Origin: Inquilinus limosus | GTDB taxonomy: Bacteria; Pseudomonadota; Alphaproteobacteria; DSM-16000; Inquilinaceae | Assembly (NCBI RefSeq): GCF_002195995.1 | Contig: NZ_NHON01000014.1 | Location: 1-64,000 of the forward strand | Length of the DNA: 64,000 bases | Direction: 5' to 3' | Shown here: positions 6,919 through 15,774 of the stretch, piece by piece | How the letters are laid out: each line of letters opens with the position of its first letter | Numbering within the stretch: position 1 is the stretch's first letter | The notes under the pieces: generated by a model | The model's database searches: none | Seen by the model: the letters and a program-made list of their open reading frames with translations, nothing else | Told to the model about the DNA's origin: nothing | Made by a program: the position numbers and the translations under genes

Positions 6919-9900
6919 CTACTCCGCCGGCGAGCCCTCGCTGCGATGGACCAGCAGCTGGCGCTCCAGCTCCTTCGCCGTGCGGCTGGCCGGGGCGGTG
7001 TAGCGGGCCAGGGCCCGGTAGATCACCGGCACCAGGAACAGCGACAGCAGGGTCGAGACCATGACGCCGCCGAAGATGACGACGCCGATGGCCTGGCGCG
7101 ATTCTGCGCCGGCCCCGGTCGCGATCGCCAGCGGCAGGGCGCCCAGCGCGGTGGCGATCGAGGTCATCAGGATCGGCCGCAGCCGGGTCGCCGCGGCCTC
7201 GCGCACCGCCTCCAGCACCTCCAGCCCCTCGTCGCGCAGCTGGTTGGCGAATTCGACGATCAGGATCGCGTTCTTCGCCGTCAGCCCGATCAGCATGACC
7301 ATGCCGATCTGGGTGTAGATGTTCACGGTCATGCCCAGGAGGGCGACGGAGCCGAGGGCGCCGAAGATCGCCAGCGGCACCGTCAGCAAGATGGTGACCG
7401 GGTGGACGAAGCTCTCGAACTGCGCCGCCAGCACCAGGAAGACGATCAGGAGCGCAGTGCCGAAGGTGATGTAGAGCGACGCGCTGCTCTCCAGGAACTC
7501 GCGGGTGTCGCCGTCCCAGGACAGGCGGGCCTCGACCGGCAGCACGTCGGCGACGGCGGCGCGGATCTCCGTCACCGCGTCGCCCAGCGTCGCGTCGTCG
7601 GCCAGGCTGGCGGTGAAGGTGATGGCGCGGACCCGGTCGAAGCGGCCCAGGCTGGCCGGGCCGGCGACGTCCTGCAGCTTCACCAGGCTGGTCAGCGGCA
7701 CCAGCGTGCCGCCGGAGGCGCGGACGAAGATGTTCGACAGGTCGCGCGGCGTCTGCCGGTCCTCCGGCCGGGCCTGCAGCACGACGTCGTACTCCTCGCC
7801 GTCATCCTCGTAGCGGGTGACGGCGACCGACCCGAACATCGCCTCCAGCGTCTCGCCGATGGCGCGGATCGAGATGCCGAGATCGGCGGCGCGGTTGCGG
7901 TCGATGGTGACCCGCAGCTCCGGCTTGGTCTCGTCGTAATCGGCCTGCAGGTTGCGCAGCACGGGGGAGTTGCGCAGCCGGTCTTCCAGCTGGTCGCGCC
8001 ATTGCGCCAGCTGCTCATAGGTGTTGCCGCCGATGACGAAGCGCACCGGGGCGCCGGAGCCGCGGGCCAGGCCGCTGGGGTTGATGGCGACGGCACGGAT
8101 GCCGGGAATGCCGGCCAGCTTGGCCCCCAGCTCGCGCACCACGTCCTGCTGCGACCGGGTGCGCTCCTCCCACGGCTTCATCTGGCCGACGACGGTGACG
8201 CGGTTCACCCCGGTCGGGCCCCAGGACGGTGCCAGGATGGCCAGCAGGCGGGTGACGTCCTCCGCCTCGACATAGGGCGTCAGCGCCGCCTCGATCCGTT
8301 CGAGCTGCGCCGTGGTGTACTCCATGCTCGAGCCTTCCGGCCCGGTGGCGCTGATCACCACCCGGCCGCGATCCTCGGTCGGCACGAATTCCTGCGGCAG
8401 GCCCTGCAGCAACGCCACGGCGCCGAGGCTGAGGGTGACGGCGATGGCGCAGACCAGGATCGGCGCGCCGAGCGCGAAGCCGAGCGTCGCGCGGTAGCCG
8501 CGGTTCAGCAGCTCGAAGCCGTGCTCCGTCACCTTGTGCAGCCAGGTCTCCTCATTGGCCGGGCGCAGCAGCCGGCTGCACATCGCCGGCGTCAGGGTCA
8601 GCGCGATCAGGGCCGAGAACAGGACCGAGGAGGCGACGGTGATGCCGAACTCGCTGAACAGCCGGCCGATATTGCCCTGCAGGAACGAGATCGGGACGAA
8701 CACGGCGGTCAGCACCGCGGTGGTCGCGACCACGGCGAAGCCGATCTGGCGCGAGCCGAGATAGGCCGCCACCAGCGGCGGCTCGCCATGCTCGATGCGC
8801 CGGCTGATGTTCTCCAGCACGATGATGGCGTCGTCGACCACCAGGCCGATCGCCAGCACCATCGCCAGCAGGGTCAGCACGTTGATCGAATAGCCCAGCG
8901 CCGCCAGGATCATGAAGGAGGCGATGATCGACACCGGCACCGCGACCGCCGGGATCAACGTGGCGCGGATGCTGCGCAGGAAGATGAAGACGATGCCGAT
9001 CACCAGCGCCAGCGCGATCGCCAGCGCCAGGAACACCTCCTCGATCGACTTGTCGATGAACACGCTGTCGTCGGAGGAGACCTCGATCCGCACATCCGGC
9101 GGCAGCGATTGGCGCAGCGTGTCCAGCGCATGGCGCACCGCCTCGGCCACATCCAGGGTGTTGGCGGTGGACTGCTTGACGATGCCCAGGCCGATGGCGG
9201 GCTTGCCGTCGGCCCGGAAGCCGCTGCGGTCGTCGCGGGGGCCGACCTCGACCCGGGCCACGTCGCCCAGCCGCACCAGCGTCGTGCCCTCGCGGCGCAG
9301 CACGATGCGGGCGAACTGCTCCGGCGTCGTCAGCCGGGTGTTGGTGCGCACCGTCAGCTCGCGGTCGTTCGATTCGACCCGGCCCGACGGCAGCTCGACA
9401 TTCTGGGCCTCCAGCGCGTCCTTGATGTCCTGGGCCGTGACCCGGCGCGCCGCCATGGCGTTGCGGTCCAGCCAGACCCGCATCGACGGCTGGCGCTCGC
9501 CGCCGATCGTCACCTGGGCCACGCCGGTGACGGCCGACAGCGGGTCGACGACATAGCGCTTGGCCATGTCGCTCAGCTCGATCGCCGAGCGGCCGTCGCT
9601 GGTCAGGGTGGCGTAGATGATCGGGCTGGCGTCGCTGTCGACCTTGCGGATGATCGGCGCGTCGGCATCGTCCGGCAGCCGGCCGATGATGCGGCTGACG
9701 GAATCGCGGACGTCGTTGGTCGCGCTCTCGACATCGCTCTCGACATTGAACTCCAGCCGGACGCTGGACCGCCCCTCCTGGCTGGTCGACCGCAGGGTGC
9801 GGATGCCGGCGACGCCGGACACGCCCTCCTCGATGATCTGGGTGATCTGGCTCTCGATCACCTGGGCCGACGCGCCCTCATAGGTGGTGGTGATCGAGAC

Positions 9901-10032
9901 GATGGGCGGGTCGATGTTCGGGTATTCGCGGACGGTCAGCCGCTGGAAGGCGAAGGCGCCCAGCACCACCAGCAGCAGGCTGACGACGACGGCGAAGACC
10001 GGCCGCTTGATGGCGGTGTCGGACAGGACCAT
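6919..10032 (-). CDS. RND efflux pump, HAE1 (AcrB-like) inner-membrane subunit
   Basis: A 1037-residue resistance-nodulation-division transporter that would use proton motive force to export hydrophobic or amphiphilic compounds through a tripartite complex. It shows the N-terminal FAVVVSLLLVVLGAFAF helix, the TM4 proton-relay Asp pair in GLVVDDAIIVLENI, and the conserved GLTAKNAILIVEFANQ segment in the C-terminal half. Length is standard. The start ATG (10032) lies one base after the adaptor stop codon, so they form an operon. No outer-membrane TolC-like gene is adjacent, so a channel encoded elsewhere must be used. Confidence 0.95.
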   Translation of the reverse strand: MVLSDTAIKRPVFAVVVSLLLVVLGAFAFQRLTVREYPNIDPPIVSITTTYEGASAQVIESQITQIIEEGVSGVAGIRTLRSTSQEGRSSVRLEFNVESDVESATNDVRDSVSRIIGRLPDDADAPIIRKVDSDASPIIYATLTSDGRSAIELSDMAKRYVVDPLSAVTGVAQVTIGGERQPSMRVWLDRNAMAARRVTAQDIKDALEAQNVELPSGRVESNDRELTVRTNTRLTTPEQFARIVLRREGTTLVRLGDVARVEVGPRDDRSGFRADGKPAIGLGIVKQSTANTLDVAEAVRHALDTLRQSLPPDVRIEVSSDDSVFIDKSIEEVFLALAIALALVIGIVFIFLRSIRATLIPAVAVPVSIIASFMILAALGYSINVLTLLAMVLAIGLVVDDAIIVLENISRRIEHGEPPLVAAYLGSRQIGFAVVATTAVLTAVFVPISFLQGNIGRLFSEFGITVASSVLFSALIALTLTPAMCSRLLRPANEETWLHKVTEHGFELLNRGYRATLGFALGAPILVCAIAVTLSLGAVALLQGLPQEFVPTEDRGRVVISATGPEGSSMEYTTAQLERIEAALTPYVEAEDVTRLLAILAPSWGPTGVNRVTVVGQMKPWEERTRSQQDVVRELGAKLAGIPGIRAVAINPSGLARGSGAPVRFVIGGNTYEQLAQWRDQLEDRLRNSPVLRNLQADYDETKPELRVTIDRNRAADLGISIRAIGETLEAMFGSVAVTRYEDDGEEYDVVLQARPEDRQTPRDLSNIFVRASGGTLVPLTSLVKLQDVAGPASLGRFDRVRAITFTASLADDATLGDAVTEIRAAVADVLPVEARLSWDGDTREFLESSASLYITFGTALLIVFLVLAAQFESFVHPVTILLTVPLAIFGALGSVALLGMTVNIYTQIGMVMLIGLTAKNAILIVEFANQLRDEGLEVLEAVREAAATRLRPILMTSIATALGALPLAIATGAGAESRQAIGVVIFGGVMVSTLLSLFLVPVIYRALARYTAPASRTAKELERQLLVHRSEGSPAE

Positions 10033-10033
10033 G

Positions 10034-11110
10034 TCAGGACGCCGCCGGCGCCGTGCCGGCCTCCTGCACCTTGACCGGCAGGCCGTCGCGCAGGCGCTGC
10101 GTGCCCTCGACCACCACGGCGTCGCCGACGGCCAGGCCGGACAGGATCTGCACCTCGCCGCGCAGCCGGGTGCCCAGCGTCACCTCGCGCCGCACCGCCC
10201 GGCCGTCGACCACCAGGTACACGAACTGCCGGCTGCCCTGCGGCACCAGCGCCTGCTCGGCCACCAGCAGGGCGGCCGGGTCGGTCGACAGCTGCACCCG
10301 CACGGTCATGAACATGCCGGGGCGCAGCAGGCCCTCGCGGTTGTCGACCTCCGCCACCGTGGTCACCGACCGGGTGGCCGGGTCGATGCGGGTGTCGACC
10401 GAGGTGACGGTGGCGCTGAAGGCGCGGTCGGGATAGGCGTCGCTGCGGACCTCCAGCGCCACGCCGGGGGCCAGGCGCGGCAGCAGCACCTCGGGCAGGT
10501 TGAAATCGACCTTCACCCGGCTCAGGTCGTCCAGCGTCACGATCGCGGTGCCGGGCGACACCAGCGCGCCCGGGCTGACCTGGCGGATGCCCAGCGTGCC
10601 GGCGAAGGGCGCCACGATCACCCGCTCGGCCAGCCGCGCCTTCTGCGCCGCCAGCGTCGCGGTCTTGACCTCCATGTCGGCGCGCAGCGTGTCGATCTGG
10701 GCCTGGGCCACGGCGCGCGACTTCGACAGGATCTCGCCGCGGTCGAGCGACTGGCGGGCGTTGCGCAGCTCGGCCTCGGCCGAGGCCACCGTCGCCTCCA
10801 GCTCGGCGCTGTCCAGCCGGATGATCGGGGCGCCGGCGGCGACGGTCTGGCCGTCCTCGAACTCGATCTTGTCAACGATGCCGGTGGTCTTGGCGGTGAT
10901 GGTCACCGCCTCCCGCGCCCGGGTGGTGCCGACGGCGTCCATCGCCTCGGTCACCGTGCCGGTGCGCACCGGGGCCAGGATCACCGGCACGGCCACGGGC
11001 CCGCCATGCGGCCCGGTCGCCCCGTCGGCCTGGAACGGCGCATAGCGCCACACCCCCGCCGCCGCTGCCGCGAGCAGGCCGACCGCCACCAATTGTTTCC
11101 ACGCGCGCAT
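10034..11110 (-). CDS. RND efflux periplasmic adaptor (membrane fusion protein)
   Basis: A 358-residue adaptor that should link the pump at 6919-10032 to an outer-membrane channel. It has an N-terminal membrane segment (residues 5-20), a lipoyl-type half around VDKIEFEDGQTVAAGAPIIRL, a short helical hairpin (ELRNARQSLDRGEILSKSRA), the second half GTLGIRQVSPGALVSPGTAI, and beta-barrel and membrane-proximal domains. The ATG at 11110 (MRAWKQL) is chosen because the frame upstream of it codes nothing recognisable and the protein then has normal adaptor length. Confidence 0.92.
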   Translation of the reverse strand: MRAWKQLVAVGLLAAAAAGVWRYAPFQADGATGPHGGPVAVPVILAPVRTGTVTEAMDAVGTTRAREAVTITAKTTGIVDKIEFEDGQTVAAGAPIIRLDSAELEATVASAEAELRNARQSLDRGEILSKSRAVAQAQIDTLRADMEVKTATLAAQKARLAERVIVAPFAGTLGIRQVSPGALVSPGTAIVTLDDLSRVKVDFNLPEVLLPRLAPGVALEVRSDAYPDRAFSATVTSVDTRIDPATRSVTTVAEVDNREGLLRPGMFMTVRVQLSTDPAALLVAEQALVPQGSRQFVYLVVDGRAVRREVTLGTRLRGEVQILSGLAVGDAVVVEGTQRLRDGLPVKVQEAGTAPAAS

Positions 11111-11252
11111 GCGTCCGCGAAGCCCCCTTCCGTCCGCGCACCCGTCCTCACGGGCGCATTGTAGTACCAATCGCCCGTTTCTTGTTTGTGAATGCCGAGC
11201 TGTGTCCTTCACGGCACAGGACGGAGATTCCGTCGCACCAGCCCTGCGCGAG

Positions 11253-11277
11253 GGAACAGGCCACGAAATCCGGTGTT
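11253..11277 (+). promoter_or_regulatory. Candidate EcfG-type (general stress) promoter
   Basis: GGAAC at 11253-11257, 16 bases, then TGTT at 11274-11277, close to the GGAAC-N16/17-cGTT pattern of alphaproteobacterial EcfG sigma factors. It sits about 95 bases upstream of the response-regulator start. Short motif, so chance occurrence is possible. Confidence 0.4.
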
Positions 11278-11371
11278 TATGGCGATGATATGACGAATCA
11301 GCCGCGCGACACCGCGGCTCTGGAAGGGACCCGGGGAACGGCCCCTGCACGGCCGGCCCGGGACGGGTGGA

Positions 11372-11788
11372 ATGGGACTGCTCTACAGCGAAGCGGAGGA
11401 TGCGGTCGATCTTCACGGCCGCCGCATCCTGATCGTCGAGGACGAGCAGATCGTGGCGCTCGACCTTGAACTGACCCTGCGAACCTGGGGCGGCACGGTG
11501 GTCGGCCCGGCGACGACGGTGTCGCGCGCGATTGAGATGGCACGCAGCCAGACGATCGACGGTGCCATGGTCGACCTCAACCTGTCCGGCGCCGCGGCCT
11601 TCCCGGCGGTCGACATCCTGCTGCAGCGCGGCGTGCCGGTGATCCTGGCCACCAGCTATCCGCGGGAAAGCCTGCCGGCCGCGTACCGCAACCTGCCGAT
11701 CCTGCCGAAGCCCTACGACCCGCGCCGCTTCTCCGGCCTGGTGCAGTCGATCTTCAGCGTCCGCTCCGGCGAGGCCAGCATCCACTGA
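11372..11788 (+). CDS. Single-domain response regulator
   Basis: A 138-residue receiver-only protein (CheY-like fold) with no output domain. The acidic pocket is in ILIVEDE (about residues 19-25), the phospho-acceptor Asp is in DGAMVDLNL (about 69), the Thr/Ser switch is in VILATSYP, and the conserved Lys is in ILPKPYDP. Such proteins act by phosphotransfer or protein contact. No histidine kinase is adjacent. The possible EcfG-type promoter upstream would place it in the general stress response, as known for other small receiver proteins in alphaproteobacteria; that is inference. Confidence 0.88.
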   Translation: MGLLYSEAEDAVDLHGRRILIVEDEQIVALDLELTLRTWGGTVVGPATTVSRAIEMARSQTIDGAMVDLNLSGAAAFPAVDILLQRGVPVILATSYPRESLPAAYRNLPILPKPYDPRRFSGLVQSIFSVRSGEASIH

Positions 11789-11811
11789 GGGGCCGGCCCC
11801 GGTCTATTATC

Positions 11812-11901
11812 CGTCATGGCGAGCCCCGCAGGGGCGTGGCCATCCAGGGCGGCTCGCACCGGCTCCTGGATGGCCACGTCGCTTCGCTCCTCGCCATGAC
11901 G
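11812..11901. repeat. Palindromic repeat, family B copy 2
   Basis: cgtcatggcgagccccgcag to ctcctcgccatgacg, with the gtggccatccagg/cctggatggccac inner dyad. It lies between the convergent response regulator and oxidoreductase genes and could serve as a bidirectional terminator-like hairpin. Confidence 0.85.
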
Positions 11902-11923
11902 GGATAGGAAGGCTGGCCAGGGT

Positions 11924-13000
11924 TCATGAGGCCCAGGGCTGGGTCTCCGTCGTCACCGCCTGCCCCGACGCCTTCGCCGCCGCGATCGACAGTGCCAGAT
12001 ACTGGTCCTGCGCCGCCGCGGCGAAGCCGTAGATCTCCTCCCCTGTTTCGACGTACCGGGCCATGCCGGCCAGGCAGGCGCCCACGGCGATCTCGTCGTC
12101 GTTCAGCCGCGCCCCGGCGAAGGGGTTGCGGTACACCCACTCCGCCCCGGCCTGGATGCCGATCAGGTGGTGGCCCTGGATGTTGGCGTATTGCCCGGCG
12201 TCCTGGCGCAGCAGCCGCAGCGTCACCGGGGTGCGGTGGTCCTCGAGATAGCGTAGCTCATCATCCTTGATCTCGCCGCGTTCGCCCCGCACCAGCAGCC
12301 GCGCGCTGCGGATCCAGTGGTGGTACTGGTCGCCGGTGAAGTCGAACACGGCCGACCGGCCGCCGCCGAAATCCAGCGTGGCGACGGTCTGCTCCGACTG
12401 GGCGATGCGGTGCTCGGCCGGCGGGCCGGCCCGGGTCGGGCCGGCGACGATCGGGCTGGTGAAGCCCTGGGCCAGGATGGTGGCGTTCTCGAAGCCCAGG
12501 CCGAGATAGGTCCGGATCAGGCTGGTGCCGTGATAGCCATGCGCCACCGCGACATGGGCGTGGCTCGGCGTGCCGATGCGGCCGGCGGCGATCAGCGCCA
12601 GCCGGGCGGCATGGGTCGGCTGCAGGAAATACTGCTCGGCCACCTGGAGGCGGGCGCCGCCGCGCACCAGCGCCCACAGCCGCAGCAGCCCGTCCAGGTC
12701 GGGCGCCGGCGGCGTCTCGGTCAGCACTGGCTGGCCGGCGGCGGCCAGCTCGGCGATCACCCCAGGCGCGGCCGGCTGCGACACCGACACCACGGTGAAG
12801 CGTGGCCGGGTCAGGCGCAGCAGTGCCTCGACGGTGCGGAAGGTCGGCACGCCCCATTCCGCCTCGACGGCGGCGCCGCGGGCCGGATCGCGCACCACCA
12901 CGCCATCGACGCGGAAACGCTCCGGCAGCGCCTTGGCGACGCGCAGGAAGAACTCGGTGCGCCAGCCGGGGCCGACGATGGCGAAGTTGCAGGCGGGCAT
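11924..13000 (-). CDS. Gfo/Idh/MocA-family oxidoreductase
   Basis: A 358-residue NAD(P)-dependent dehydrogenase-like protein. The N-terminal Rossmann segment is NFAIVGPGWRTEFFLRVAKA, and PVLTETPPAPDLDGL (around residue 95) takes the place of the family EKP motif, with the usual Lys absent. The C-terminal half matches the substrate-binding alpha/beta domain (VAEQYFLQPTHAARLALIAAGRIG). The missing Lys makes normal sugar dehydrogenase activity doubtful. The ATG at 13000 is preceded by GGAAGG. It is divergent from tlyA. Substrate unknown. Confidence 0.85.
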   Translation of the reverse strand: MPACNFAIVGPGWRTEFFLRVAKALPERFRVDGVVVRDPARGAAVEAEWGVPTFRTVEALLRLTRPRFTVVSVSQPAAPGVIAELAAAGQPVLTETPPAPDLDGLLRLWALVRGGARLQVAEQYFLQPTHAARLALIAAGRIGTPSHAHVAVAHGYHGTSLIRTYLGLGFENATILAQGFTSPIVAGPTRAGPPAEHRIAQSEQTVATLDFGGGRSAVFDFTGDQYHHWIRSARLLVRGERGEIKDDELRYLEDHRTPVTLRLLRQDAGQYANIQGHHLIGIQAGAEWVYRNPFAGARLNDDEIAVGACLAGMARYVETGEEIYGFAAAAQDQYLALSIAAAKASGQAVTTETQPWAS

Positions 13001-13099
13001 GGGGATCCTTCCCTCGGGAGACTCGGGAGCCGGATCGGAATCTCACCCCGGAACCGCAAAGGGTGTAAACCGCATCCGACGGGATGTCGGAGGGATATG

Positions 13100-13843
13100 A
13101 TGGCGAAGCGGCCGCGGGCGGATCTGGTGCTGGTCGAGCGCGGCCTGGCGGAAAGCCGGGCGCGGGCCCAGGCGCTGATCCTGGCCGGGCTGGTCTATGA
13201 GGGCACGAAGCGGGTCGGGAAGCCGGGCGACGGCATCGCCCAGCCGGAGGCGCTGACGGTGCGCGGCCGCGACCATCCCTGGGTCAGCCGGGGCGGGCTG
13301 AAGCTGGTCAAGGGCCTCGACCATTTCGGCATCGACCCGGCCGGCCTCGTCGGGCTCGATGTCGGCGCCTCGACCGGCGGCTTTACCGATGTTCTGCTGA
13401 ACCGTGGGGCCGCGAAGGTCTATGCCGTCGATGTCGGCCACGGCCAGCTGGCCTGGTCGCTGCGCCAGGATCCGCGCGTGGTGGTGCTGGAGCGGACGAA
13501 TGCCCGGCATCTCGACCGGGCGCTGGTCCCGGACCCGGTCGGCATCGTCGTCTGCGACGCCAGCTTCATCGGGCTGGAGACGGTGCTGCCGGCGGCGCTG
13601 GCCCTGGCCGCGCCGGGCGCCTGGCTGGTGGCGCTGATCAAGCCGCAATTCGAGGTCGGGCCGGACAGGGTCGGCAAGGGCGGGGTGGTGCGCGACCCGG
13701 CGCTGCACCGTGAGGTCTGCGACCGCATCACCGCCTGGCTCGCCGCCCGTCCCGGCTGGCAGGTGCTGGGCGTGACCGAAAGCCCGATCACCGGGCCCGA
13801 GGGCAATGTCGAGTTCCTGATCGGCGGCCGAGCCCACTTGTAA
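13100..13843 (+). CDS. tlyA: TlyA-family rRNA 2'-O-methyltransferase
   Basis: A 247-residue protein with an N-terminal S4 RNA-binding domain (ADLVLVERGLAESRARAQAL) and an FtsJ-like SAM methyltransferase domain (GLDVGASTGGFTDVLLNRGA near residue 88; IKPQFEVGPDRVGKGGVVRD near 180). TlyA homologues 2'-O-methylate cytidines in 16S and/or 23S rRNA and are often called hemolysin A. Two tandem ATGs exist (13097, 13100); GGAGG at 13089-13093 is better spaced for the second. The last five codons and the stop lie inside the left end of repeat D1. Confidence 0.9.
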   Translation: MAKRPRADLVLVERGLAESRARAQALILAGLVYEGTKRVGKPGDGIAQPEALTVRGRDHPWVSRGGLKLVKGLDHFGIDPAGLVGLDVGASTGGFTDVLLNRGAAKVYAVDVGHGQLAWSLRQDPRVVVLERTNARHLDRALVPDPVGIVVCDASFIGLETVLPAALALAAPGAWLVALIKPQFEVGPDRVGKGGVVRDPALHREVCDRITAWLAARPGWQVLGVTESPITGPEGNVEFLIGGRAHL

Positions 13844-13972
13844 ACACGCTCGCGCGGCCGTCTGACGGCGGTTTCTCCGCTTCCGGTGCTCACGCACCAA
13901 CCGTGCGCTGCGCTCCGGTTCTCGAAACCACCGCCAGCCGACTCACGCCAGCGCGTTTCCAAGCGGGCTCGG
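13828..13972. repeat. Palindromic repeat, family D copy 1, overlapping the tlyA stop
   Basis: An 18-base terminal inverted repeat (13828-13845 with 13955-13972, two mismatches) encloses a core with cttccggtgctcacg and gctccggttctcgaaa that recurs at 36333-36476. The tlyA stop codon (13841-13843) lies in the left terminus. Inner dyads (ggcggttt/aaaccacc) are also present. Confidence 0.8.
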
Positions 13973-13997
13973 GTCATCTCCCTATGGACCTGGTCTC

Positions 13998-15752
13998 TTA
14001 ACGCCCCAGCACCAGCGGCTCCATTGCCGCGACCGGGCCGTCGGCCGCGGCGGCGAGGGCGCTGAAGCGCTCCGCGACCGGGGCCAGCGGGCCCAGCCCG
14101 GCCTGCTCCAGCAGCGCCGCGCCGCCCAGCGGGCTACCGGAGACCAGCCGGCGCAGCGTGTCGAGCGCCGAGCGCGGCCGTGGCAGGCGCACCACCGCCA
14201 CCTTCGCATCGGGGCCCAGGCCGATCGCCTGACGGGCGATGACCATGGCGGCGTCGAGGCCGCCCAGCCGGTCCACCAGCCCGTTCTTCACCGCCTCGCT
14301 GCCCAGCCAGACCCGGCCCTGGGCGATGGCGTCGACCGCCTTGGGGTCCATGCCCCGGCCCTTGGCCACCAGCTGCAGGAAGGCGTCGTAGCCGGCGTCG
14401 ATGCCGGCCTCGAAGCGGGCCTTGCCGTTGGCGTCCATCGGCTCGTTCAGGGTCCAGATGCCGGCGTTGCGGCCGCGCTGCACGTTGCCCCAGCTGACGC
14501 CGACCTTCTTCCACAGCGCCTGCAGCACCGGCTTGCCGGCGAAGATGCCGATCGACCCGGTCAGGGTCGAGGGCTCGGCCACGATCGCCTTGGCCTGGGC
14601 GGAGATCCAGTAGCCGCCGGAGGCCGCGGCCTCGCCCATCGACACCACGACCGGCTTGCCGGCGTCGCGCGCCCGCCCGACCGACCGGCCGATCAGGGCC
14701 GAGGCGACGACCGATCCGCCGGGGCTGTCGACGCGCAGCACGATCGCCTTGATCTTCTCGTTCTCGACCGCGTCGTCGATGGTCTGGGCCAGCTCGCGGC
14801 CGACGATCTCGCGCTCCAGCCGGCTGTCCGACGGCTCGTCAACGATCGGGCCGGTGGCGTAGATCACCGCCACCTGCGGCTGGTCGGCCTTCGCCTCGGG
14901 CTCGGTCGCTTCCAGATAATCGTCGGCCTTGACCTCGGCCAGCTTGCGGCCGGCGCGGGCGTCGACCAGGTCGTCGACCTCGTCCCAATAGGCCAGCTTG
15001 TCGACCAGCTTGGCGTCGACCGCCTCCCTGGCCGTGTAGGGGCCGCCGTCGATCAGCTTCTTGACCTGGTCCGGCGGCAGGGCGCGGCCCTGGGCGATGC
15101 CGGCCACCAGCTGGTCGTACAGCCCCTGGGCCATGTCCTCGTTCATCGCCCGGCTGGCCGGGGTGAAGTCGCGCTCGGTGAAGGTCTCGGGCGCCGATTT
15201 GTACTGGCCGCGCTTGCTGACCTCGGGCTGGATGCCGACCGTGTCCAGCAGGTCGCGCACGAACGGCACCTCGACCGAGATGCCGGTCAGGCCGACGCCG
15301 CCCTGCGGCATCATCAGGCTCTGGTCGAAGCCGGCGGCCAGGAACACCGCGACATTGCCCGGCCCGGCGCTGCCCAGATCCTCGGCATGGGCCACGGTCA
15401 GCTTGCCGGCGCGGCGGGCGCGGTCGATGGCGTCGCGCAGCTCCTGCGCCGAGGCCAGCGGCACCGCGTCGGGCGACAGGCGGGCGACGATGGCGCCGAT
15501 GCGCGGGTCGGCGGCGGCGCGGTCGATCGCGTCGATGGTCTGGTGCAGCGTCAGCGGGGTGCGGCTCAGGCTGAAGCCGCCAGGCACCTGGTCCGGCGCG
15601 CCCTTCCGCAGGTCCAGCACCAGGGCCAGGTCGCCCTTGGGCAGCGGATGCGTCCGCGTCATCGCGTACCAGGTCAGGCCGCCGCCGGCCAGGATCAGCA
15701 GCAGGAACAGCACGCCGAAGATGATGAGGATGGCGCGGATGAAGCGGCCCAT
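13998..15752 (-). CDS. sppA: Signal peptide peptidase SppA, 67K type
   Basis: A 584-residue membrane protease that degrades residual signal peptides. One N-terminal transmembrane segment (residues 5-27) is followed by two SppA/ClpP-like halves. The Lys of the Ser/Lys dyad is probably in RGQYKSAPETFTERDF in the N-terminal half, and the nucleophile Ser is in GEAAASGGYWISAQA in the C-terminal half, as in E. coli SppA. Length fits the long-form family. The gene downstream on the same strand is tlyA's repeat region, so no operon partner is apparent; the AhpD-like gene lies upstream with a 22-base gap. Confidence 0.93.
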   Translation of the reverse strand: MGRFIRAILIIFGVLFLLLILAGGGLTWYAMTRTHPLPKGDLALVLDLRKGAPDQVPGGFSLSRTPLTLHQTIDAIDRAAADPRIGAIVARLSPDAVPLASAQELRDAIDRARRAGKLTVAHAEDLGSAGPGNVAVFLAAGFDQSLMMPQGGVGLTGISVEVPFVRDLLDTVGIQPEVSKRGQYKSAPETFTERDFTPASRAMNEDMAQGLYDQLVAGIAQGRALPPDQVKKLIDGGPYTAREAVDAKLVDKLAYWDEVDDLVDARAGRKLAEVKADDYLEATEPEAKADQPQVAVIYATGPIVDEPSDSRLEREIVGRELAQTIDDAVENEKIKAIVLRVDSPGGSVVASALIGRSVGRARDAGKPVVVSMGEAAASGGYWISAQAKAIVAEPSTLTGSIGIFAGKPVLQALWKKVGVSWGNVQRGRNAGIWTLNEPMDANGKARFEAGIDAGYDAFLQLVAKGRGMDPKAVDAIAQGRVWLGSEAVKNGLVDRLGGLDAAMVIARQAIGLGPDAKVAVVRLPRPRSALDTLRRLVSGSPLGGAALLEQAGLGPLAPVAERFSALAAAADGPVAAMEPLVLGR

Positions 15753-15774
15753 GATGCGTCCGGCTCCGGGGAGG

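Noticed and set aside
6877-10074. Open frame of 1065 codons on the plus strand opposite the RND pump gene
   Set aside because: Its composition is extremely rich in Arg, Gln, His and Asp with no recognisable domain, and it mirrors a well-supported RND gene on the other strand. High GC makes long antisense frames common.
11182-11469. 95-codon open frame upstream of the response regulator
   Set aside because: No domain and it runs into the regulator in another frame; the receiver domain and its start are clearer.
13844-13997. Small protein-coding potential in the tlyA-sppA gap
   Set aside because: The open frames there only translate the family D repeat.
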